DNA of 64,000 nt from Vampirovibrionales bacterium (GCA_016712355.1 JADJRF010000001.1:61315-125314), one strand, 5' to 3'; positions 48,840 to 55,309 are shown, counted from the stretch's first letter. Program-made: numbers and translations. Notes: generated by a model not told the origin, from the sequence alone.

Positions 48840-49285
48840 GCAACGTCGTCATTGGGCGCAACCAGGGGCAAGCCGCCTACAACAAGGTATGGCGCATGAT
48901 GGGAAGCCCTACGCTGTCGCTCATCTACCCGATGGCCGAGTGGACGCTGCCAACAGGCGTGAGCTACGACCGGCACTACGACCAGTTTGTCGATGCCGCC
49001 GGCACAGTGGTCGAAGTGGACTGGGCAGACCAGCCAACGCTGTCATCGCCCTTCCTGACGCAGCGCCACGCACGCGACGTGAAGCTGCAACTGCCGGGAC
49101 AGAGCACGCAGCACGAAATGTCGGTCGTCCTGCCCTGGTCGAGCACGACACAAGATCGCGTAGACGGCGCCTGGGGCGTGCTCGTGGACGGAAATCTGTA
49201 CCGGGTTGCGTCGTGGGAGTGCCAGCCGGCGGGCGTGGAAACGCCGGTCAGCATCGTCGTGCAGTTGCGGGAAGAAAATCGCTGA
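48836..49285 (+). CDS. Probable head-tail joining (stopper) protein
   Basis: 149 residues, GTGA overlap. Beta-rich, with QHEMSVVLPWSS and a C-terminal LYRVASWECQPAG, the style of head closure or stopper proteins that follow the adaptor. Assignment by order and composition. Confidence 0.5.
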   Translation: MSNVVIGRNQGQAAYNKVWRMMGSPTLSLIYPMAEWTLPTGVSYDRHYDQFVDAAGTVVEVDWADQPTLSSPFLTQRHARDVKLQLPGQSTQHEMSVVLPWSSTTQDRVDGAWGVLVDGNLYRVASWECQPAGVETPVSIVVQLREENR

Positions 49286-49300
49286 TCATTCGGCGGATTC
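49281..49300. repeat. Dispersed palindrome, degenerate GATCATT copy
   Basis: GCTGATCATTCGGCGGATTC at the stop of the stopper-like gene: right arm intact, left arm degenerate. Confidence 0.55.
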
Positions 49301-49314
49301 TTTTTGCCGTCGAA

Positions 49315-49330
49315 TATGCCTGGAGGAATA
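49315..49330 (+). promoter_or_regulatory. Imperfect inverted repeat over a ribosome site
   Basis: TATGCCTGGAGGAATA, one mismatch from the element at 43545, ending 2 bases before the TTG start at 49333. Confidence 0.5.
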
Positions 49331-49332
49331 TC

Positions 49333-49836
49333 TTGGCGTTTCGAAATTACAAGACGTGGCGCGCCAACCTGGTGCGTGAGCAAAATCGTATCCAGCAGAC
49401 CACACGGGCAGCAGTGCCGGCGGTGGGGCGCGGCGTGCGCGATTTGATGCGTGAGCGCATTCCGCCGGGCGCCACGCGTTCGCTTGGAATGCCCAACACG
49501 TTTCCGGGTTATGCCGCCACCGGTCACATGAAGACGACCATCGTCGCCGGCCCGGTCGAGGAGCGCGCAAAGGGCGTCTATGCCGTGCGCGTGGGGATAG
49601 CGAAAGGTGCGCGCAAGCTCGACTACATCAAGGCGCACGTTCACGAACGCGGCGCCCACATCTACCCGCGGCGCGCCAAGATGCTGCGCTTTGTCATCAA
49701 CGGCGAGGTGATCTTCGCTCGCCACGTCTACATCCGTCCCAAGCGGTGGGCGTCGAGTGCGTGGGACGAAGCGATCTTGCTGGCGCCGCAGATGCTGCAC
49801 GCACGCTTCATGGAGTTGTACGGGAGGTTCCGTTGA
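49333..49836 (+). CDS. HK97 gp10-like tail completion protein
   Basis: 167 residues, TTG start. N-terminal helix (NLVREQNRIQQTTRAAVPAV), GRGVRDLMRERIPPGATRS, then a beta part with FARHVYIRPKRWASSAWDEA matches the gp10/neck-protein style. It joins the tail to the connector. Order in the operon agrees. Confidence 0.65.
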   Translation: MAFRNYKTWRANLVREQNRIQQTTRAAVPAVGRGVRDLMRERIPPGATRSLGMPNTFPGYAATGHMKTTIVAGPVEERAKGVYAVRVGIAKGARKLDYIKAHVHERGAHIYPRRAKMLRFVINGEVIFARHVYIRPKRWASSAWDEAILLAPQMLHARFMELYGRFR

Positions 49837-50276
49837 GTGATTTCAGTGTGTCCGAGGTGCTGGCCGCCTACATGCGGTTGCTGGAGCGCACACGCGCCAA
49901 CGATGGCTTGGGCATCAGTGCGCTGCTTGGCTTCCCTGGCACGGGGCGCACGGAGCCGGCATTGCCGTGTGCGGCGCTGGTCTTTGCGACCGACGACTAC
50001 ACAGGCGCCGGGCAGCGGCCTACGCCGCGCTTGGGGCAAGTGCCGCCGTCCGGCACGGGCATCGTGGCGACGCTCTATCTGATTGCTCGCAACGAGCCGG
50101 AGCTTCTGGGGCTGATCGACGCGCTGCGCAACGTCAAGGCGCAGGTTGCGTCGGTGACGGCTGATTCTCAGGGTTTGGTCGTGCGCTACGGCCCGACTCA
50201 GCGCGTCGATCTGGCAACGCAGGATCGGGTGCTGGAATACGTCGTGGCGACTTCGCTTTCGTTTTCGGTACGCTAA
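49833..50276 (+). CDS. Tail terminator-like minor tail protein
   Basis: 147 residues, TTGA overlap. Helix VSEVLAAYMRLLERTRAND followed by beta strands ending RVLEYVVATSLSFSVR, the layout of lambda gpU-like tail terminators, which lie just before the tube gene. No residue-level signature seen. Confidence 0.5.
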   Translation: MSDFSVSEVLAAYMRLLERTRANDGLGISALLGFPGTGRTEPALPCAALVFATDDYTGAGQRPTPRLGQVPPSGTGIVATLYLIARNEPELLGLIDALRNVKAQVASVTADSQGLVVRYGPTQRVDLATQDRVLEYVVATSLSFSVR

Positions 50277-50294
50277 GACCGGGAGGTTTTTAAA

Positions 50295-50813
50295 ATGGCA
50301 TCACCTACTACCCTGCCTACCCTGCAAGTGCAGGAAGGGCAACTCTACGTGTTACGCAAAGGGAGCGGCGGTAGCGCCGTCGTCATCGGGCAGGCTGTGC
50401 GCGTGCAGCCGCAGTCGAACGTGCCGACGCGCAAGATTCCGCGCCTGGGCGATACGAACAAGGCAACGTCGTATCAGCCCGCTGAGCACTCGGTCAGCAT
50501 CGAAATCTATGCTGAGCGCGACCCGGCGCAGATGGCGCAGCTTCTGGGCGGCACTACCAAGCCCGCGTCAGGCGGGTGGGTCGGCACTGAGGAACTGCGC
50601 TTGAATCCGACGGTGACGGCGTTCGATCTGTTCGTGGACGTGTACGAGACCGCCACGGGCAGCGGCGACGTGCTGGCCGGCACGTGGACGCTCGACAACT
50701 TCAAGCCGTCGAGCTTGAGCGTGCCGGTGCAGGCCGACAACGTGGTCACGCACACCATCAACGGCGAAATCGATGATCTCTACTACACGCCGTCGGACGG
50801 CTACGGCGCCTAG
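50295..50813 (+). CDS. Tail tube protein, short form
   Basis: 172 residues; ATG after CCGGGAGGTTTTTAAA. Beta-rich tube-like sequence with VSIEIYAERDPAQMAQLLGG and VVTHTINGEIDDLYYTPS. Nearly identical to the first 165 residues of the next gene, from which it differs by a four-residue GGSA insertion and a few substitutions. Probably the main tube subunit. Confidence 0.75.
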   Translation: MASPTTLPTLQVQEGQLYVLRKGSGGSAVVIGQAVRVQPQSNVPTRKIPRLGDTNKATSYQPAEHSVSIEIYAERDPAQMAQLLGGTTKPASGGWVGTEELRLNPTVTAFDLFVDVYETATGSGDVLAGTWTLDNFKPSSLSVPVQADNVVTHTINGEIDDLYYTPSDGYGA

Positions 50814-50829
50814 CGCCTGGGAGGTTTGA

Positions 50830-51618
50830 ATGGCATCACCTACTACCCTGCCTACCCTGCAAGTGCAGGAAGGGCAACTCTACGTGCTGCGCAAGGGGTC
50901 TGTCGTCATCGGGCAGGCTGTGCGCGTGCAGCCGCAGTCGAACGTGCCGACGCGCAAGATTCCGCGCCTGGGCGATACGAACAAGGCAACGTCGTACCAG
51001 CCCGCCGAGCACTCGGTCAGCATCGAAATCTACGCCGAGCGCGACCCGGCGCAGATGGCGCAGCTTCTGGGCGGCACTACCAAGCCCGCGTCGGGCGGGT
51101 GGGCCGGCACTGAGGAACTGCGTCTGAATCCGACCGTGACGGCGTTCGATCTGTTCGTGGACGTATACGAGACCGCCACGGGCAGCGGCGACGTGCTGGC
51201 CGGCACGTGGACACTCGACAATTTCAAGCCGTCGAGCTTGAGCGTGCCGGTACAGGCCGACAACGTGGTCACGCACACGATCAATGGCGAAATCGATGAT
51301 CTCTACTACACGCCGTCTACTGGTTACGGCAACGCCGACCTGAGCGCCCTGGCGTTGAGCGCCGGCTCGATCTCGCCGGCCTTCGCGGTTGGCACGACGA
51401 GCTACACGCTGGCGGTCGCCAACGGTGTGACCAGTACGACGGTGACGCCGACAGCGGCCGGCAAGACGATCACGGTCAACGGTACGGCGGTCGCTTCGGG
51501 CAGCGCGTCCGGCTCGATTGCGCTGGCGGTGGGCGCCAACACGATCTCGGTGGTCGTCACGGTCTCGTCGGGTGCGACGAAGACCTACACCGTGACGGTG
51601 ACACGCGCGGCGTCCTGA
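50830..51618 (+). CDS. Tail tube protein, long form with C-terminal Ig/cadherin-like domain
   Basis: 262 residues. Residues 1-168 repeat the preceding tube protein. Residues about 170-262 form a cadherin-like beta sandwich (LSALALSAGSISPAFAVGTT...VTVTRA), the type found on phage tubes and cell-surface proteins. It likely sits on the outside of the tail as an adhesive decoration, as the Ig domain does on lambda gpV. The tandem arrangement gives a tube with two subunit types. Confidence 0.78.
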   Translation: MASPTTLPTLQVQEGQLYVLRKGSVVIGQAVRVQPQSNVPTRKIPRLGDTNKATSYQPAEHSVSIEIYAERDPAQMAQLLGGTTKPASGGWAGTEELRLNPTVTAFDLFVDVYETATGSGDVLAGTWTLDNFKPSSLSVPVQADNVVTHTINGEIDDLYYTPSTGYGNADLSALALSAGSISPAFAVGTTSYTLAVANGVTSTTVTPTAAGKTITVNGTAVASGSASGSIALAVGANTISVVVTVSSGATKTYTVTVTRAAS

Positions 51619-51638
51619 TCTACGTAATGTTCCCATCT

Positions 51639-51685
51639 GAGTGCAGGCCGGCGGTCAACGGGGATCGTCTGTCTGCACTCGTTTT
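51639..51685 (+). terminator. Terminator-like hairpin before the tail chaperone gene
   Basis: GAGTGCAG pairs with CTGCACTC over a long loop and is followed by GTTTTGC, 13 bases before the ATG at 51698. Could balance tube and chaperone expression. Confidence 0.45.
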
Positions 51686-51697
51686 GCAGGAGACGGT

Positions 51698-52288
51698 ATG
51701 TCCAGAGTAACGACCTACGATGTGAATCGAATCATCGCCGGCGAGAAGATCGAGATCACGGTCAAGTATCCTTTGGCCGACAAGCCGGAAGGTTTTCGCT
51801 GGTTCATCATGCAGCCGACCGACTGGTTGTACGACATGGGGCTGGCGGTGGGTGAGGCTGCCGAGGCCGAGGTGATGGCGTTGCCTGAGTTGGAGTCGAT
51901 GCGCCAGATGGCGCCATCCAAACAGTGGTTGCACCAGCAGACGCTTTCACGCCAGCGCATTTCGGCGCACATCAAAGAGCTTGAGGCGCTGCCCAAGCGC
52001 ACGCCGGAAGAAGACCTGGAGTTGGAGGTCAATCGCAGCCACTTGGAGCGGCTGATCGATCCTGCCAGCTACACGCGCGCCGACGAGATCGCCGCGCAGA
52101 ATGCCAACCGTGCGCGTGATTTCTGGTTGCTGCCGCGCCTGATTGTGGACGATCAAAATGCGCTGTTGTTCGATCTTTCCACGCCGGAAGGCCAGCATCG
52201 CTGGCAAGCGATTGGGCGCAAGACGCGCCTGGAGTTGCGCGGTGTGTTGATGCAGGTGTTGTCGTTGGTGCTGCTCGCAAAAAACTGA
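51698..52288 (+). CDS. Tail assembly chaperone, upstream frame (gpG-like)
   Basis: 196 residues; ATG after GCAGGAGACGGT. Between tube and tape measure genes, the place of lambda gpG-like chaperones that coat the tape measure during tail building. A slippery heptamer lies at its end (52279), so part of the ribosomes continue in the -1 frame. Confidence 0.7.
   Translation: MSRVTTYDVNRIIAGEKIEITVKYPLADKPEGFRWFIMQPTDWLYDMGLAVGEAAEAEVMALPELESMRQMAPSKQWLHQQTLSRQRISAHIKELEALPKRTPEEDLELEVNRSHLERLIDPASYTRADEIAAQNANRARDFWLLPRLIVDDQNALLFDLSTPEGQHRWQAIGRKTRLELRGVLMQVLSLVLLAKN
52279..52285 (+). promoter_or_regulatory. Slippery heptamer A-AAA-AAC for -1 frameshifting
   Basis: A-AAA-AAC in frame with GCA-AAA-AAC-TGA, one codon before the stop. 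A -1 slip gives CTG-AGG-GGC and runs on to 52497. The X-XXY-YYZ pattern and the location are those of tail chaperone genes. Confidence 0.8.
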
Positions 52289-52497
52289 GGGGCCGGCCTG
52301 AGTTCGAGTTGAAATTCAGGCTGGCCGACATCTATCAGTTTTCCAAGTCGTTTCCGGGCGGCATGTGGCAGATGACTGCCGCACAGCGGGCGCTGTTGAC
52401 GGGCGGCAAGCGCAAGGCGGCGCGCCGGCTGTCGCTGGAGGAGATGATCGGGATGACGCAGCGCAATATCGATACTGAGACGCCGCCGAGCGAGTAG
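52285..52497 (+). CDS. Tail assembly chaperone, -1 frame extension (gpT-like)
   Basis: About 70 residues joined to the upstream chaperone by frameshift, giving a fusion of roughly 266. The extension (FRLADIYQFSKSFPGGMWQM... LEEMIGMTQRN) has no good start of its own. The gpGT-type fusion normally recruits the tape measure to the tube. Confidence 0.72.
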   Translation: MRGRPEFELKFRLADIYQFSKSFPGGMWQMTAAQRALLTGGKRKAARRLSLEEMIGMTQRNIDTETPPSE

Positions 52498-52522
52498 CGC
52501 GCCCGGCGGCGTTTTTGCGTGC

Positions 52523-52810
52523 TCACCGCGTTTCCTGCGCCAGCACGCCGGCCAACAGCAGCTTGTCGGGGTCTCTCCCCACCAGGTAGCCGGCCAGGAA
52601 TGCCGCGTTGACGGCATCGCGCAATGCGCCGATAAACTCTGTGCCGGCGTCGGCGCTTTTGATGGCGTCGAGTTCGGGAAAACGCCGCGTGAGTTCATCC
52701 TCGAAGTCCACAAAGACTTGTTTGGTCGTCAGGGACTCGATAAACTCGAACATCGGGAATTCGATTGACGTGAACTGTCTGTGTAGCTGTACGTTCCGAT
52801 AGCCTAGCAT
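52523..52810 (-). CDS. Small protein downstream of the CRISPR array, 95 aa
   Basis: Minus strand, preceded by an excellent ribosome site (CGAGGAGGTTAC). Acidic, helical protein (FVDFEDELTRRFPELDAIKS, ALRDAVNAAFLAGYLVG). The degenerate terminal CRISPR repeat lies directly against its ribosome site, so it is probably transcribed with the array. No family recognised. It could be an accessory or regulator of the CRISPR module, or an unrelated moron. Confidence 0.6.
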   Translation of the reverse strand: MLGYRNVQLHRQFTSIEFPMFEFIESLTTKQVFVDFEDELTRRFPELDAIKSADAGTEFIGALRDAVNAAFLAGYLVGRDPDKLLLAGVLAQETR

Positions 52811-52928
52811 GTAACCTCCTCGTGAATAAAGACGAATCGCCGCCTGTAGCCCTCACCCCGACGCGCACGGGGAATCCTCTACGAGTGACCGCTTGCATTC
52901 ATCGTGACGATGAATCGCCGCCTGCAAC

Positions 52929-52964
52929 GTTGGCGGAAACGTTGCAGATCATCGGGCTGTACGC
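52929..52964 (-). other. CRISPR spacer 5, matches the tape measure gene
   Basis: 36 nt. Identical at 31 positions to 56160-56195 in the tape measure gene. All five differences are third codon positions; four are silent and one changes Phe to Leu. Counted from the repeat they are positions 6, 9, 21, 24 and 30. Confidence 0.92.
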
Positions 52965-53220
52965 CTTGCATTCATCGCTACGATGAATCGCCGCCTGCAA
53001 CGCAGCACATTGTTGCGGAGGCAGCGATTCAATACGACTTGCATTCATCGCTACGATGAATCGCCACCTGCAACTCCGGCATTCATCGTGTCCCGCCAGG
53101 AACAGCAAAACTTGCATTCATCGTGACGATGAATCGCCGCCTGCAACGCGCCTATCCAGCAAGCGGCAACGCTCGGCGGTTCCCCTGCATTCATCGCTAC
53201 GATGAATCGCCGCCTGCAAC

Positions 53221-53255
53221 AACCTGGCAGCCAGCATCAGCCCGAAAGTGCTGCT
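53221..53255 (-). other. CRISPR spacer 1, matches the tape measure gene
   Basis: 35 nt. Identical at 32 positions to 56812-56846 in this phage's tape measure gene. The three differences are synonymous (both encode NLAASISPKVLL). Counted from the repeat they are positions 5, 6 and 9, that is, in the PAM-proximal seed. Confidence 0.92.
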
Positions 53256-53336
53256 CTTGCATTCATCGCTACGATGAATCGCCGCCTGCAACCGCACCAG
53301 TCAGCGCACACGGATGCATTTCGCAAACCTGCGCGC

Positions 53337-54710
53337 TCACGTTGCATTGCAGACTGCGCTTCGCTCCGCGTGCCCCGCTTCTTTGAGTGTCATACTTCGC
53401 AGATCGAAGTGCATGACACTCAATTGGCGGTTTGCGGTGCGCTTTGCCGGTTCCTGCGCCTGCTCTCGCTCCGGTCGCAGTGACGGCGGGGTGGACAAGT
53501 CACCCCCTACGCCTATCTTTTCAGATTTGGCGATACCTGTTGCGCGCCTTAGCATATTGCGCGCGCCGTTGACATCAGCGTTGATCGCCAGCCCGCATTC
53601 AGCGCAGACGTACAGTCCACGCTCGACGCGATTGCTCTTGCGCACACAACCGCAGCCGGAACAGGTTTGCGACGTGTACGCCTCGGAAATCTCGATCACC
53701 TCTACGCCATGCTCCTCTCCTTTCCATCTCAACTGCTCGCGAATGCGTCCCTGCGTCCACGCGTGGAATTTCTGGTTGCCGGCGCTGCCAAAATCTTTGT
53801 CGGTGCGAATGCCGGTGAGCGCGCCGACCGCCAGCACGCCGACTCCACGCGCAACGCACTGGCGGATCACGTCGGTCGTGAACACATGCACTGCCAATGC
53901 GCGCGTGTTGGTCGCTTTGGCCTTGTACGTTTTCGACCGCCGCGACGCAGGCAGGCGCGCCTCCGTGCCGGTGTAGCCCGCCGGCTTGCACGCGGCGGCG
54001 CGTTTGTTGGCGAGACGCTGCACGTCGAGCAGGTGACGACCGACATAGAGAATATCGTCATGCTCGAATGCCAGTGCGCCCAGGTTGACGATGCCCAGGT
54101 CGAGCGCCGCCACGCCATCGCCGGCACGGGCAGCGGCGGGCTTCGTTGTGATGAGCGACACCTGGTAGCGCCCGCGCTTGAGCGTGGGCGTGACGCGAAT
54201 CAGGTGAACATTCGCCATTTTGACGCCAGGACGCACATGCACGCGCACGACAACGTGCCGCTCGGCAATGGCGCCGCCGAGCACGGTCAATCGGTAGCGC
54301 CAGTCGCCAAGCGGTTTGGCGTTGCGTCCCACCTCGAAGGTCAGCGTGCGGTCTTCCTTGACCGCACGCGGCGGGCGGGCGTCGGGGTTGCGTTTCAGAT
54401 TTGACCACCAGCTTTTCATGGCGATGTCGAAATCTGCAATCGTGTAGCTGGAACAGCGATCTGACAGGTCGCGGTAGGGGCCGAAATCAGCCATGATCTT
54501 CTGCACGGCGAATTTGCCCGGCCAGGTGCGCGTGGGCCGGCGGCGTTTGTATTGTTCCCAGGAGTCGCCGCGTCGCCAGCGTAGGCGTTCGTTGTAGCCG
54601 AACGTACACCACCAGAGTTCATTCCAGAGCCGGCGCGCGTTGTAGAAGCCGCGCTGGAGCGCGTCCTGGCCGCTCTCGATGCTGATGGATGCTGTGACTG
54701 CGCGCTGCAT
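53337..54710 (-). CDS. Miniature Cas12/TnpB-like RNA-guided effector, RuvC-II glutamate missing
   Basis: 457 residues; ribosome site TAGGAGCC. RuvC-I ALDLGIVNLG has Asp204. RuvC-II, normally V-E-D-L, reads VGALTGIR, with Gly296 where the catalytic Glu belongs. A zinc ribbon follows (C350, C353, C369, C372, in TSQTCSGCG and CAECG), then RuvC-III INADVNGARN with Asp379. The 296-to-379 spacing (83) equals that between Glu278 and Asp361 of ISDra2 TnpB, so the alignment is firm. It should bind crRNA from the adjacent array and target DNA but not cleave. The last 50 residues overlap a strong hairpin and may be partly non-coding in origin. No TnpA or cas1/cas2 nearby. Confidence 0.88.
   Translation of the reverse strand: MQRAVTASISIESGQDALQRGFYNARRLWNELWWCTFGYNERLRWRRGDSWEQYKRRRPTRTWPGKFAVQKIMADFGPYRDLSDRCSSYTIADFDIAMKSWWSNLKRNPDARPPRAVKEDRTLTFEVGRNAKPLGDWRYRLTVLGGAIAERHVVVRVHVRPGVKMANVHLIRVTPTLKRGRYQVSLITTKPAAARAGDGVAALDLGIVNLGALAFEHDDILYVGRHLLDVQRLANKRAAACKPAGYTGTEARLPASRRSKTYKAKATNTRALAVHVFTTDVIRQCVARGVGVLAVGALTGIRTDKDFGSAGNQKFHAWTQGRIREQLRWKGEEHGVEVIEISEAYTSQTCSGCGCVRKSNRVERGLYVCAECGLAINADVNGARNMLRRATGIAKSEKIGVGGDLSTPPSLRPEREQAQEPAKRTANRQLSVMHFDLRSMTLKEAGHAERSAVCNAT
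53385..53421 (-). ncRNA. Hairpin at the effector 3' end, possible guide-RNA scaffold element
   Basis: GAGTGTCAT...ATGACACTC (9 bp) with an inner ACTTCG...CGAAGT (6 bp), a two-base bulge and a 5-base loop. It lies inside the effector reading frame, 93 bases before the first repeat. TnpB guide RNAs overlap the 3' end of their gene, so this may be a scaffold, leader or processing element. No RNA is proven. Confidence 0.45.
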
Positions 54711-54719
54711 GGTTGGCTC

Positions 54720-55037
54720 CTACGCCGCACTCGGTGCGGGTTGGCCGACGATGAGATGAATGTTGCGCTTTAGGCGCGCTGTAATCGCGTAGTGCAGCAT
54801 GTTCTCGAAGTAGGTCACGGCGTCGGCGCCGCAGCGCGTGTCGTCAACGAGATTAAGAAAATCGGCGGCGCTGCGAAAATCGCCGGAGCCGGCGCGGGTG
54901 GGCTGCTCACAGTCGGACGTGACGGTTGAGCAGGCGATACGCGCGAGTTCGTTTTCGAGAAATGCCGTGCGCCGGCGTGCGGCGAGATCGGATGGTTGCG
55001 CGGAATCTGCGTGAGGATGTAGACTGTTCATAGCCAT
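54720..55037 (-). CDS. Hypothetical protein upstream of the effector, 105 aa
   Basis: Minus strand, ribosome site ACAGGAGGCTCAAC. Helical protein with FRSAADFLNLVDDTRCGADA and a C-terminal ARLKRNIHLIVGQ. Nine bases before the effector start, so likely co-transcribed. No family recognised; possible accessory or inhibitor. Confidence 0.55.
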   Translation of the reverse strand: MAMNSLHPHADSAQPSDLAARRRTAFLENELARIACSTVTSDCEQPTRAGSGDFRSAADFLNLVDDTRCGADAVTYFENMLHYAITARLKRNIHLIVGQPAPSAA

Positions 55038-55065
55038 GTTGAGCCTCCTGTGCTCGACCTGGTTA

Positions 55066-55101
55066 GCCTGACCGAAGTGCTACCAACACTTCGGTCAGGC
55101 G
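55066..55101 (-). promoter_or_regulatory. Hairpin in the CRISPR unit leader
   Basis: CCTGACCGAAGTG pairs with CACTTCGGTCAGG over a 7-base loop. It lies in the untranslated leader 30 bases before the gene at 55037; on the plus strand it is followed by a T-rich run, so it may also stop read-through. Confidence 0.6.
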
Positions 55102-55122
55102 ATTTTCTTTTGAACGACAAAT

Positions 55123-55192
55123 GTCGGCGTCTATCCGCGTCCAGCCAAGACAGCAAACCGTAGAGTTTGCGGGATAGGCGCCGACATTTGCC
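55123..55192 (-). promoter_or_regulatory. Large inverted repeat in the CRISPR unit leader
   Basis: ATGTCGGCG plus TATCCGC on one side pairs with GCGGGATA plus CGCCGACAT on the other, enclosing a smaller GCAAAC/GTTTGC hairpin. Together with the element at 55066 the roughly 200-base leader would be highly structured. Confidence 0.6.
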
Positions 55193-55248
55193 GGCAAACA
55201 GATAACAAAAAACGGCTTGCTAGTTGGCTTGGCTGGACAACTACAAAT

Positions 55249-55277
55249 AGGATAGCACCGATCAGGTTTCGTGTCAA
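55249..55277 (-). promoter_or_regulatory. Promoter for the minus-strand CRISPR unit
   Basis: Reading the minus strand: TTGACA (55277-55272), 17 bases, TATCCT (55254-55249). The -35 lies 3 bases from that of the divergent promoter at 55281. Confidence 0.7.
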
Positions 55278-55280
55278 GTG

Positions 55281-55309
55281 TAGACATCGGCGCGGTTGTT
55301 TGCTAAAAT
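55281..55309 (+). promoter_or_regulatory. Divergent promoter for the lipoprotein gene
   Basis: TAGACA, 17 bases, TAAAAT, ending 19 bases before the start at 55329. Back-to-back with the CRISPR-unit promoter. Confidence 0.65.

Larger units (their letters stand above)
52814..53292 (-). CRISPR. Phage-borne CRISPR array, six 37-nt repeats plus a degenerate copy
   Basis: Repeats at 53256-53292, 53184-53220, 53111-53147, 53038-53074, 52965-53001 and 52892-52928, in transcript order, are identical or differ at one to three positions. A degenerate copy at about 52814-52850 ends the array. Spacers are 35, 36, 36, 36 and 36 nt, then 41 before the degenerate copy. In the effector's orientation the repeat begins GTTGCAGGCGGCG and ends CGATGAATGCAAG, with an internal hairpin (ATTCATCG and CGATGAAT). 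The ends resemble Cas12f-type repeats. The decayed copy is at the trailer end, as expected. Confidence 0.92.

Noticed and set aside
53075..53110. An extra repeat inside the spacer at 53075-53110
   Set aside because: ATTCATCGTG matches ten bases of the repeat, but the rest does not fit and the spacing of flanking repeats is regular.
53002..53183. Tape-measure origin for spacers 2, 3 and 4
   Set aside because: I found no nucleotide match in the window. The spacer at 53002 can be read as ...QYD, as in the tape measure upstream of the spacer 1 target, and the one at 53148 begins with nine bases shared with 59581, but both are too weak to claim.
52892..53292. Array as mere tandem palindromic repeats
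   Set aside because: Regular 35-36 nt unique spacers, a decayed terminal copy, an adjacent effector and two spacers matching a phage gene make CRISPR the better reading.
53337..54710. Reading the Cas12-like gene as an ordinary IS605 or IS607 tnpB insertion
   Set aside because: There is no TnpA, no recognisable element ends, the RuvC-II glutamate is missing, and a proper repeat-spacer array with phage-matching spacers follows it.
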